64,000 nucleotides of DNA from Merdimonas sp963929015 (lineage in GTDB: Bacteria > Bacillota > Clostridia > Lachnospirales > Lachnospiraceae): contig NZ_CAWVHE010000003.1 in assembly GCF_963929015.1 (NCBI RefSeq), forward strand, positions 310,001-374,000, read 5' to 3'. Numbering within the stretch: position 1 is the first letter of the stretch; each line of letters opens with the position of its first letter. A model generated the notes under the pieces. That model had not been told where the DNA came from. It worked only from the letters and a program-made list of their open reading frames with translations, and did not search any database. A program made the translations under genes and the position numbers. This document shows positions 15,989 to 23,603 of this stretch, one piece after another.

Positions 15989-17821
15989 ATGCCGGGAAGA
16001 AGAATGGGCCATGGGGGCGGCCATATGCCTGGAGAAAGGGCAAAGGATTTTAAAGGAACCATAAGAAAACTGATAAAATATCTTAGAAACTATAAAATTG
16101 TTTTAATAGCAATTGTGATATTTGCTGTCGGAAGTACGATTTTTAATATCGCAGGACCAAAGATCCTGGGACAGGCCACCACAGAGTTGTTTGAAGGCCT
16201 GGTGGGAAAGGTATCCGGAAGCGGCGGCATAGATTTTGGGAAGATCGGCCGCATCCTGCTGACACTCCTTGGCCTCTACCTGCTTAGCGCGGTGTTGTCT
16301 TTTGTTCAGGGATATCTGATGACCGGTGTTTCCCAGAAAATGACGTATCAGATGCGTAAGGAGATTTCAGAGAAAATCGACCGGCTGCCGATGGGGTATT
16401 TTGACCGTATGACACATGGAGAGATCCTTTCCAGGATCACCAATGATGTGGATACCTTAAGCCAGAGCCTGAATCAGAGCGCGACACAATTGATCACTTC
16501 GGTTACCACCATCATCGGAGTGCTGGCCATGATGCTGAGTATCAGTCCTTTGATGACTGCGGCCGCCCTTTTGATCCTGCCGGTTTCGCTGGGGATGATC
16601 ACTGGGATTGTCAGACATTCCCAGAAATATTTCCGGGCGCAGCAGGAGTATCTGGGCCATGTCAATAGTCAGGTGGAAGAGGTATATGGGGGACACAGCA
16701 TCGTAAAAGCTTTTAATAAAGAAGAGGATGTGATCCGGGCGTTTGAAGAGGATAACGATGTTTTATACCGCTCTGCCTGGAAGTCCCAGTTCCTGTCCGG
16801 AATGATGATGCCGGTCATGCAGTTTGTAGGGAATCTGGGCTATGTGGGTGTGGTGATCCTGGGCGGATATCTGGCCGTCCAGAAGACCATTCAGGTGGGA
16901 GACATCCAGTCTTTCATCCAATACGTGAGAAATTTTACATCGCCTATCCAGCAGGCCGCACAGGTGGCAAACCTTTTGCAGTCCACAGCTGCGGCGGCGG
17001 AACGGGTATTTGAATTTCTGGAAGAAGAGGAAGAAGTACAGACAACTGCGCGGCCTCTGGATGCAGATGGCCTGAAGGGATGCGTAGAATTTGATCATGT
17101 AAAATTCGGATATCACAAAGATCATATGATCATCCATGATTTCAGCGCCAGGGCGCTGCCTGGGCAGAAGATTGCGATCGTTGGGCCCACTGGCGCAGGG
17201 AAAACAACTATGGTAAAATTATTGATGAGATTTTATGACGTATGTGACGGCGCGATCCGTGTGGACGGTCACGATATCCGGGAGTTTGACCGGACGGAAC
17301 TGCGCCGGGTGTTCGGCATGGTGTTGCAGGATACCTGGCTGTTTAAAGGAAGCATTGAGGACAATATCCGTTACGGAAAACTGTCTGCTTCTCATGAAGA
17401 AGTAGTGGAAGCGGCAAAAGCTGCTTATGTCCATCATTTTGTACAGACGCTGCCAGGCGGATATCAGATGGAATTAAATGAAGAGGCAAACAATGTGTCG
17501 CAGGGGCAGAAGCAGCTTCTGACCATTGCAAGGGCGATCCTGGCAGATCCGAAGATCCTGATCCTGGATGAAGCCACCAGTTCGGTGGATACCAGGACCG
17601 AAGTACGGATCCAGAAGGCATTTGAACGGCTGATGGAAGGCAGGACCACATTTATCATCGCCCACCGGCTGTCCACCATCCGGAATGCGGATCTGATCCT
17701 GGTGATGAAGGACGGGGATATCGTAGAACAGGGAACTCACCAGGAACTTCTGGAAAGAAACGGATTCTATGCGGAACTTTACAATTCCCAGTTCGAGCAG
17801 GATCCGGCCGCCAGTGCGTAA
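15989..17821 (+). CDS. ABC exporter half-transporter, subunit 2 (catalytic Walker B)
   Basis: A 610-residue partner of the preceding subunit. The N-terminus is Gly/His/Met-rich (MPGRRMGHGGGHMPGERAK). Six TM helices precede the NBD, with Walker A GPTGAGKTT near 399, signature VSQGQKQLL near 502 (first Gly of SGGQ replaced by Gln) and Walker B ILILDEATSSVD with the catalytic Glu. The degenerate signature here and degenerate Glu in subunit 1 would combine into one inactive and one active ATP site. Start ATG 15989 follows GGAAGGAGG; the frame extends upstream inside subunit 1 without meaning. Confidence 0.92.
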   Translation: MPGRRMGHGGGHMPGERAKDFKGTIRKLIKYLRNYKIVLIAIVIFAVGSTIFNIAGPKILGQATTELFEGLVGKVSGSGGIDFGKIGRILLTLLGLYLLSAVLSFVQGYLMTGVSQKMTYQMRKEISEKIDRLPMGYFDRMTHGEILSRITNDVDTLSQSLNQSATQLITSVTTIIGVLAMMLSISPLMTAAALLILPVSLGMITGIVRHSQKYFRAQQEYLGHVNSQVEEVYGGHSIVKAFNKEEDVIRAFEEDNDVLYRSAWKSQFLSGMMMPVMQFVGNLGYVGVVILGGYLAVQKTIQVGDIQSFIQYVRNFTSPIQQAAQVANLLQSTAAAAERVFEFLEEEEEVQTTARPLDADGLKGCVEFDHVKFGYHKDHMIIHDFSARALPGQKIAIVGPTGAGKTTMVKLLMRFYDVCDGAIRVDGHDIREFDRTELRRVFGMVLQDTWLFKGSIEDNIRYGKLSASHEEVVEAAKAAYVHHFVQTLPGGYQMELNEEANNVSQGQKQLLTIARAILADPKILILDEATSSVDTRTEVRIQKAFERLMEGRTTFIIAHRLSTIRNADLILVMKDGDIVEQGTHQELLERNGFYAELYNSQFEQDPAASA

Positions 17822-17884
17822 CGGCGTAAAAGGATTGTAAAATACAGTGTGAAATCAGAAAATATAGGGAGAGGATGTGGATGT

Positions 17885-18484
17885 ATGGACCGGCTGGATC
17901 AGTTGTTTGCATTTGCAAAAGAAATAGACAAGGAAAAACTCATTGGGCGCCAGACGTATCTCGCTGATGGGCAAAGGAAGGAAAATGACGCGGAGCATGC
18001 CTGGCATCTGGCGCTGATGACGATTTTATTCAGCGAATATGCCAATGAAAAAATTGATGTACTGAAAACGGTGACCATGGTACTGATCCATGATATCGTG
18101 GAAATCGACGCAGGGGATACCTACGCTTACGATGAGGAAGCGAAAAAGACCCAGAAGGAGCGGGAAGAAAAGGCAGCCGCAAGGATTTTCGGAATGTTGC
18201 CGGAGGATCAGGGCAGCCGTCTGATGGGACTCTGGCAGGAATTTGAAGAAAGAAAGACGCCGGAAGCCAGATTCGCAAGGACTATAGACAATATTCAGCC
18301 CATCATGCTGAACCATGCCTCGGACGGCAAGGCCTGGGAAGAGCATGAGGTCTGCCTGGATCAGATCCTGAAGCGAAATGAGCGGACAGCTGAAGGATCC
18401 CGGTCTCTCTGGGATTATGCAAAAGAACATCTTATCCGGCCGAGCCTGGAAAAAGGCAGGATCCGGCGCATTCCGTCAGAGTAA
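17885..18484 (+). CDS. HD-domain phosphohydrolase (YfbR/HDDC2-like)
   Basis: A 199-residue HD protein. The metal site is formed by ENDAEHAWHLALM (first His, then a second His), VLIHDIVEIDAGD (HD pair) and a distal Asp in RTIDNIQPIML. This arrangement matches YfbR/HDDC2-type 5'-deoxynucleotidases that hydrolyse deoxynucleoside monophosphates; the specific substrate is inference. ATG 17885 follows GGGAGAGG. Its 3' end overlaps the convergent amidotransferase gene by 53 bp. Confidence 0.82.
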   Translation: MDRLDQLFAFAKEIDKEKLIGRQTYLADGQRKENDAEHAWHLALMTILFSEYANEKIDVLKTVTMVLIHDIVEIDAGDTYAYDEEAKKTQKEREEKAAARIFGMLPEDQGSRLMGLWQEFEERKTPEARFARTIDNIQPIMLNHASDGKAWEEHEVCLDQILKRNERTAEGSRSLWDYAKEHLIRPSLEKGRIRRIPSE

Positions 18485-19157
18485 GAAAAAGTTTTCCCAT
18501 TCCCGGATCCAGGGATAAAAGGACTTCCGGATGCCACTGGACGCCAAGGGCAAACGGATGCCCGGGAATCTCAATGGCTTCCACCACTCCGTCGGAAGCA
18601 GTTGCCACGGGGCGGATCTGCGGCGGAATGAGGTGGAGACATTGGTGATGAAAACTATTTACATTTGCATGAGTTCCAAGAAAATCAGATAGCATGCTAT
18701 TTTGCGAGACGGTGATCTTGTGACAGGGATCCTTGCGGGAACCGGAGATCTGCATGTGCTGCAGCGTGGGGGAAGGGCGCAGGGAAAGATCCTGGTAGAT
18801 ACTGCCTCCAAGGGCGAGATTCATAACTTGCATGCCCCGGCATATGGCAAGGACCGGACGTTTTGCACGCAATACCTTTTGCATCAGAGCTAGGTGGAAA
18901 CGGTCTGTGAAAAGGTCTGTACTGCCGCGGTCTGTGAGCAGTTCCTCGCCAAAAAGCAGGGGCGTGATGTCCCCGCCGCCGCAGAACAAAAATCCATTAC
19001 AGATCTGCAGGTACTCCGTCAGGAGCGCGGCGTCATCCAGAATGGGAAGGATCAGAGGGATCCCGCCTGTGCGGGAGACCGCCTCGACGTAAGCTTCTGT
19101 CACAAACTGCCGGTTGTCCGCTGATCCGCATGCGGCGATTCCGATGACTGGTTTCAT
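18432..19157 (-). CDS. Class I glutamine amidotransferase / gamma-glutamyl-GABA hydrolase family
   Basis: A 241-residue peptidase C26 protein. The nucleophile elbow is AICRGMQVMNLALGG with the active Cys near residue 104; the catalytic His/Glu is in GVQWHPE near 222. The start MKPVIGIAACGS is typical of PuuD-like hydrolases that cleave gamma-glutamyl bonds. An upstream in-frame ATG at 19187 has no ribosome site, whereas AAGGTG precedes ATG 19157. It is divergent from the M19 dipeptidase, which hints at a shared role in peptide or gamma-glutamyl turnover, but this is a guess. Confidence 0.87.
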   Translation of the reverse strand: MKPVIGIAACGSADNRQFVTEAYVEAVSRTGGIPLILPILDDAALLTEYLQICNGFLFCGGGDITPLLFGEELLTDRGSTDLFTDRFHLALMQKVLRAKRPVLAICRGMQVMNLALGGSIYQDLSLRPSPTLQHMQISGSRKDPCHKITVSQNSMLSDFLGTHANVNSFHHQCLHLIPPQIRPVATASDGVVEAIEIPGHPFALGVQWHPEVLLSLDPGMGKLFLTLTECAGSCLFPGSAG

Positions 19158-19223
19158 AAAACAGCACCTTCCCCAATACAATAGCAAGAGTTATACTGAA
19201 CATATGAGAGGAGCGGATAAAAT

Positions 19224-20189
19224 ATGAAACTGATCGATCTGCACTGTGATACATTATGGAAATTAATGGATCTAAGTGGAAACGGAGATCTGATGAAGAA
19301 CGATGGATGCGTCAGCATAGAAGCCATGAAACAGGGCGGAACGATGGCACAGTTTTTCGCCTGCTTTACCTATGCGGACGATTATAAAGAAACGGGTGGG
19401 TACGATGCTGCCTGGCGGCATGTGCTGGAAATGATCGCATATCTGAAAGAACAGACCCGGATTTATGCAGACCAGATTTCCCTTGCCACTTCCTGTCAGG
19501 AAATGCGGGAAAATGCCGGACACGGGAAGATTTCTGCATTTCTTACTGTAGAAGAGGGCGGTGTGCTGAACGGTCACCTTGACCGGCTGGAAGAACTGTA
19601 TCGACAGGGAGTGCGCCTGATGACACTGATGTGGAATTACGAAAACTGCATCGGCCATCCAAACAGCCGGGATGCTTCGGTCATGTGGCAGGGACTGAAG
19701 CCCTTTGGCAGAGAAGTGGTGGAACGGATGAACGAGTTGGGGATGATCATAGATGTGTCTCACGCATCCGATGGAGTCTTCCGGGATGTGCTGGAAATCT
19801 CCCGGGTGCCGGTAGTGGCGTCTCACTCCAACTGCAGAGCGCTTTGTTCGCATCCCAGAAATCTGACAGATGACATGATCCGGGCACTGGCAAACACAGG
19901 CGGCATCGCAGGCCTGAACTTTTACGGAGCCTTCCTTGGAAATGAACATGCGTCGAAGCTGGAAGAAATGGCTATGCATGTGCTGCATATGCTGGACGTG
20001 GGCGGCAGTGAATTTCCGGCCATTGGAACAGACTTTGACGGATTCGACGGAATAGAAGAACTGGATATCCCGGATGTTAGCCAGATGGAACGGCTCTGGG
20101 AAGCACTGCGGAAAAAAGGCTTGTCAGAAAATCAGCTGGATAAGATCTGGAATGGAAATGCAGAAAGAATCTGCAGGCAGATACTGTAA
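19224..20189 (+). CDS. Membrane dipeptidase family (M19) protein
   Basis: A 321-residue amidohydrolase-fold dipeptidase. Zinc ligands are seen in IDLHCDTLW (HxD), VEEGG (bridging Glu), IDVSHAS and ASHSNCRAL, and the late Asp is in IGTDFDGF. No signal peptide is present, so it should be cytosolic, unlike renal dipeptidase. Bacterial members cleave dipeptides, including some with D-residues. Start ATG 19224 follows GAGAGGAG. The gene ends against a long bidirectional hairpin shared with argG. Confidence 0.92.
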   Translation: MKLIDLHCDTLWKLMDLSGNGDLMKNDGCVSIEAMKQGGTMAQFFACFTYADDYKETGGYDAAWRHVLEMIAYLKEQTRIYADQISLATSCQEMRENAGHGKISAFLTVEEGGVLNGHLDRLEELYRQGVRLMTLMWNYENCIGHPNSRDASVMWQGLKPFGREVVERMNELGMIIDVSHASDGVFRDVLEISRVPVVASHSNCRALCSHPRNLTDDMIRALANTGGIAGLNFYGAFLGNEHASKLEEMAMHVLHMLDVGGSEFPAIGTDFDGFDGIEELDIPDVSQMERLWEALRKKGLSENQLDKIWNGNAERICRQIL

Positions 20190-20190
20190 A

Positions 20191-20263
20191 ATGTAAACGG
20201 AATATGAACGGGGCCGGGGGATTTTTGAAAATCCCCCGGCCCCGTTCACATTTTTGTTTACAT
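20191..20263. terminator. Bidirectional terminator hairpin between dipeptidase and argG
   Basis: Perfect 21-base arms at 20205-20225 and 20228-20248 (loop TG), rich in GGGGCCGGGGGATTTT. An outer inverted repeat, ATGTAAAC (20191-20198) and GTTTACAT (20256-20263), encloses it. It starts one base after the dipeptidase stop and ends one base before the argG stop, with T runs available on both sides. Confidence 0.85.
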
Positions 20264-21490
20264 CTATTTGCTCTCTGTCTGTGTTTTCTGCATTTTCATA
20301 GCGCGCACTTTGAGCGGCAGGCCGAACAGGTTGATGAATCCGTCGGCGTCATGGTGGTCGTAGAGATCACCGGTGGTGAAGCTTGCCAGGGATTCACTGT
20401 AGAGTGAGTAAGGAGAGGTGGTTCCGGCTTTGGTGATGTTGCCTTTGTAAAGTTTGAATTTGACCTCTCCGGTTACGTATTCCTGGGTGCTTTCGATGAA
20501 GGCCTGGATCGCTTCGCGAAGAGGAGTAAACCATTTTCCTTCATAGATCACCTGGGAAAGTTTGTTGGCCATGTCTTTTTTCACTTCATAGGTGGCCCGG
20601 TCTAACACCAGTTCTTCCAGCTGCTGGTGCGCCTCGTAGAGAATGGTTCCGCCCGGTGTCTCGTAGACGCCGCGGGACTTCATGCCTACGACGCGGTTTT
20701 CTACGATGTCGCAGATACCGATGCCGTGTTTGCCGCCCAGCTCGTTTAATGTGCGGATGATGTCGGAGACTTTCATCTCTACACCGTTGATGCTCTTTGG
20801 AACGCCTTTTTCAAAGGTCATGGTTACGTATTCCGGTTCATCCGGAGCATCTTCCGGTTTGGCGGTCAGCACCAGAAGTTCATCGTAGTTGGGTTCCAGA
20901 GATGGATCTTCCAGCTCCAGGCCTTCATGGCTGATGTGCCAGAGGTTTCGGTCGCGGCTGTAGCTGTGGCTTGCGTCGAAAGGAAGATCAATGCCGTGCT
21001 GTTTGCAGTATGCGATCTCATCTTCCCGGGACTGCATGGTCCACAGATCGGTCATTCTCCAGGGAGCAATGATCTTGATATCCGGAGCCAGAGCGCGGAT
21101 GCTGAGCTCAAAACGGATCTGGTCATTTCCTTTTCCGGTTGCGCCGTGGCAGATGGCGACAGCGCCTTCTTTTCTGGCAATCTCTACCAGACGTTTGGAA
21201 ATGGCCGGACGGGCCATAGCGGTTCCCAGCAGATATTTATTTTCATAGACTGCGTGTGCCTGTACGCAGGGCACAATGTAGTTGTCGCAGAAATCATCTA
21301 CGATATCTTCAATATATAATTTGGAAGCGCCGGACATTTTGGCTCTTTCTTCCAGTCCGTCCAGTTCTTCACCCTGTCCGCAGTTAACGCAGCAGCAGAT
21401 GACGTCATAACCAAATGTTTCTTTGAGCCACGGGATGACGGCTGTGGTATCCAGACCGCCGGAGTAGGCCAGTACAACTTTCTCTTTCAT
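20264..21490 (-). CDS. argG: Argininosuccinate synthase
   Basis: ArgG, 408 residues, joins citrulline and aspartate using ATP. The PP-loop AYSGGLDTT sits at residues 8-16; GATGKGNDQIRFE and PWRMTDLW are further conserved segments. Length fits the family. It is transcribed alone on the minus strand, opposite the argCJBD operon that begins 2.1 kb away. The start follows AGGAGG. The argH and argF genes are not in the window. Confidence 0.97.
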   Translation of the reverse strand: MKEKVVLAYSGGLDTTAVIPWLKETFGYDVICCCVNCGQGEELDGLEERAKMSGASKLYIEDIVDDFCDNYIVPCVQAHAVYENKYLLGTAMARPAISKRLVEIARKEGAVAICHGATGKGNDQIRFELSIRALAPDIKIIAPWRMTDLWTMQSREDEIAYCKQHGIDLPFDASHSYSRDRNLWHISHEGLELEDPSLEPNYDELLVLTAKPEDAPDEPEYVTMTFEKGVPKSINGVEMKVSDIIRTLNELGGKHGIGICDIVENRVVGMKSRGVYETPGGTILYEAHQQLEELVLDRATYEVKKDMANKLSQVIYEGKWFTPLREAIQAFIESTQEYVTGEVKFKLYKGNITKAGTTSPYSLYSESLASFTTGDLYDHHDADGFINLFGLPLKVRAMKMQKTQTESK

Positions 21491-21557
21491 CTTTGAAAAC
21501 CTCCTGAATTTTGCAGTAATTTATGATGATTCTTTTTCTCAATGAATTGCAAGGAAT

Positions 21558-21586
21558 ACTATACACTAAAATTTATATTTATGCAA
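21558..21586 (-). promoter_or_regulatory. Candidate argG promoter
   Basis: Minus strand TTGCAT (21586-21581), 17-bp spacer, TATAGT (21563-21558). The spacer is AT-rich (ATAAATATAAATTTT) and loosely resembles ArgR boxes, which cannot be confirmed by eye. Confidence 0.4.
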
Positions 21587-21628
21587 GAGAAAGTATAAAA
21601 ATAATATCACAAAAAATGAAGAAAGCGG

Positions 21629-21657
21629 TTGACAGATCACAGGCTTCCCGATATTAT
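21629..21657 (+). promoter_or_regulatory. padR promoter followed by a direct repeat
   Basis: TTGACA at 21629-21634, 17-bp spacer, TATTAT at 21652-21657. TATAGATAA is repeated at 21657-21665 and 21672-21680, a 15-base period starting at the -10 and running across the start region. This is a plausible PadR autoregulatory site. Confidence 0.6.
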
Positions 21658-21712
21658 ATAGATAACCGATATATAGATAATCTACATAATGCTGTAAAGG
21701 AGGGATCGAAAC

Positions 21713-22048
21713 ATGCGTATGGATAAGAGTCTGATTTCCGGAAGTACTTCGATGCTGGTGCTGCGTCTTCTGGAAGAAGGGGATCTGTATGGATACCAGA
21801 TGATTGAAAGGCTTAGGGAGCGATCCAATTATGTATTTGAACTGAAGGCGGGAACCCTTTATCCGCTGCTCCACGGGATGGAAGAGAAAGGCTTTCTTAC
21901 CTCTTATGAGCAGGAGGAAGGCGGAAAGGTCCGCAAATATTATCATTTAACCAGAGACGGCAAAAAGGCGCTGAAGGAAAAGGAGGAAGAGTGGAACACC
22001 TATCGAAGTGCAGTCGAGCGTGTGCTGCAGATGGGAGGTGCGCTGTGA
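21713..22048 (+). CDS. PadR-family transcriptional regulator
   Basis: A 111-residue winged-helix repressor. LEEGDLYGYQMIERL and LKAGTLYPLLHGMEEKGFL are diagnostic of PadR, with a C-terminal helix for dimerisation. ATG 21713 follows AAAGGAGG. Its stop overlaps the start of the next gene (GTGA), so the two are translationally coupled, as is usual for PadR with a membrane partner whose prefix domain is thought to signal to it. Confidence 0.92.
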   Translation: MRMDKSLISGSTSMLVLRLLEEGDLYGYQMIERLRERSNYVFELKAGTLYPLLHGMEEKGFLTSYEQEEGGKVRKYYHLTRDGKKALKEKEEEWNTYRSAVERVLQMGGAL

Positions 22049-23439
22049 AGCGGAGAGAATATCTGAAGACGATCACAGAACAGATCCGTTGTGAGAAAGC
22101 CAGGGAAGGGATTGCAAAAGAATTGAACGGCCACATTGAGGATCAGAAAGAAACCTTTTTAAAGGAAGGAATGACAGAGACCGAGGCAGAAGAGGCGGCG
22201 GTCCGGGAGATGGGTGATCCGGTGGCAGCAGGTGTGGAACTGGACCGGATTCATCGGCCGAAAATGCCCTGGGGGCTGATCGCCCTGATCGGAATCCTTC
22301 ACGCTGCCGGATTTTTCCTGCGTCACCTTCTGGATGCCAGGATCGAAGGCGTGGTGTTTGTGTCATCCGGAGGATCCGGGATCCTGGGAGAAATCGTTTT
22401 TCTGCTTGCAGGTCTGGCTCTGATGATCGGCGTGTGTTACCTGGATTACAGCCGGATCGGAAGGTACGCAAAGGGAATCTGGTGGGGCGCTTTTCTGGTG
22501 TTGTTTCCAGGCGTGTGGTTTTTTGGTCCTGTTATCAACGGAGCGTCCTGGGGCGCCTATGGAATAGTGTTTAATCTGCAGTTGGTGCTGTTTCTGGCTC
22601 TGCCGCTTTATGGAGCCATCTTATTTCAGAGCCGGGGCGGCGGGTACCGGACGGTAGCCGGAAATCTCTTTCTTATCAGCCTGCCGGTGCTGCTCTGCCT
22701 GGGGATCCCGAGCGCGGGCAATGCCATTTTCCTGGGAGGACTTCTGGTGGTTCTGATGTGCCTGGCGCTCTGGAAGGGCTGGTACCGCGTGAACAGGGCA
22801 GGGATGTTTCTGGCGATCCTTGGGATTTTCGTTGGTCTGCCGGCGCTTCTGGCAGTGCTGTGGTGGAAGGGGGCCTTCGGATTGCCGCCCCTGTATCAGA
22901 TCGAAAGACTCCGGGCCATTTTCCATCCTTCCGTCTATGCGCCGGAGGTCGCAGACTGGATGGAAAGCCTGCGGCGGATCTTTCTATCGGGGAAATGGAT
23001 CGGATCCGGCAAAGAACTCCCGCAAGACAGCTATCTGGCAGGAGACGGCGGCTCTTATATGCTGGCCTATATCGCGGCCAGTTTCGGCCTGCTTTTGGCC
23101 CTTGTGCTGACCGGGCTGATCGGATATCTGTTCTTCCGCCTGCTGCAGGTTTCCCTGAAACAGAGCAACCAGCTGGGAAGAATGATGGGAATCGGCTGTA
23201 CGCTGGCGCTGGCGGCCTGGTTTGGCCTCTATGTTCTGGTCAATACGGGACTATTGCCCCGCGGATCGGTGTATTGTCCCTTCCTTTCCTTTGGAAATAC
23301 CGGCATGCTGGTGACAGATGTGCTGCTTGGGATCTTGCTTGGCATCTACCGGTATCAGAACGTGCCGCTTGTCACGACCCGTCCGGCGGGAGGGAAAAAC
23401 GTCTGGCGGGGGAGATTCCTCTGGCAGGGAAGATCGTAA
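22045..23439 (+). CDS. HAAS (permease-prefix) domain fused to FtsW/RodA-like SEDS membrane protein
   Basis: A 464-residue protein starting at GTG 22045 (GGGAGG upstream). Residues 1-75 form a helical DUF1700/HAAS-type prefix ending MGDPVAAGVELDRIHRPKMPW, commonly found downstream of PadR genes. About ten membrane helices follow. The C-terminal part resembles SEDS glycosyltransferases (GKWIGSGKELP, then LLPRGSVYCPFLSFGNTGML). Where RodA/FtsW have the catalytic Asp of a TDF-x-F segment, my alignment places Ser (GGSYMLAYIAASFG). It may therefore be a regulatory or inactive paralogue; alignment by eye is uncertain. Confidence 0.78.
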   Translation: MKRREYLKTITEQIRCEKAREGIAKELNGHIEDQKETFLKEGMTETEAEEAAVREMGDPVAAGVELDRIHRPKMPWGLIALIGILHAAGFFLRHLLDARIEGVVFVSSGGSGILGEIVFLLAGLALMIGVCYLDYSRIGRYAKGIWWGAFLVLFPGVWFFGPVINGASWGAYGIVFNLQLVLFLALPLYGAILFQSRGGGYRTVAGNLFLISLPVLLCLGIPSAGNAIFLGGLLVVLMCLALWKGWYRVNRAGMFLAILGIFVGLPALLAVLWWKGAFGLPPLYQIERLRAIFHPSVYAPEVADWMESLRRIFLSGKWIGSGKELPQDSYLAGDGGSYMLAYIAASFGLLLALVLTGLIGYLFFRLLQVSLKQSNQLGRMMGIGCTLALAAWFGLYVLVNTGLLPRGSVYCPFLSFGNTGMLVTDVLLGILLGIYRYQNVPLVTTRPAGGKNVWRGRFLWQGRS

Positions 23440-23464
23440 CAAAAGAAATATATAGAAAATGAGA

Positions 23465-23517
23465 AAAATAGCTTGCATGTTTTATACAAATGGATGTATA
23501 ATTATGCAAGCTATTTT
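23465..23517. terminator. Nested inverted repeat between SEDS gene and argC
   Basis: Outer 14-base arms AAAATAGCTTGCAT (23465-23478) and ATGCAAGCTATTTT (23504-23517) enclose a second repeat, TTATACA/TGTATAA (23482-23488, 23495-23501). It may terminate the padR operon (TTTTCTTG follows) or act as a regulator site for argC 40 bases later. Confidence 0.6.
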
Positions 23518-23532
23518 CTTGTGAAAATACCT

Positions 23533-23560
23533 TTGATTCTCAAAGGATTTCATATATAAT
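23533..23560 (+). promoter_or_regulatory. argCJBD operon promoter
   Basis: TTGATT (23533-23538), 16-bp spacer, perfect TATAAT (23555-23560). The inverted repeat CCTTTGA-TTC-TCAAAGG (23530-23546) overlaps the -35 and could be an operator. Confidence 0.6.
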
Positions 23561-23603
23561 GGAATGCGTAAGTCAAGAGAAGAAATAAAGGATGTGAGCA
23601 TAT

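Noticed and set aside
21491..21712. Possible riboswitch or T-box between argG and padR
   Set aside because: No conserved T-box or riboswitch elements could be found; the region is explained by two divergent promoters and a repeat.
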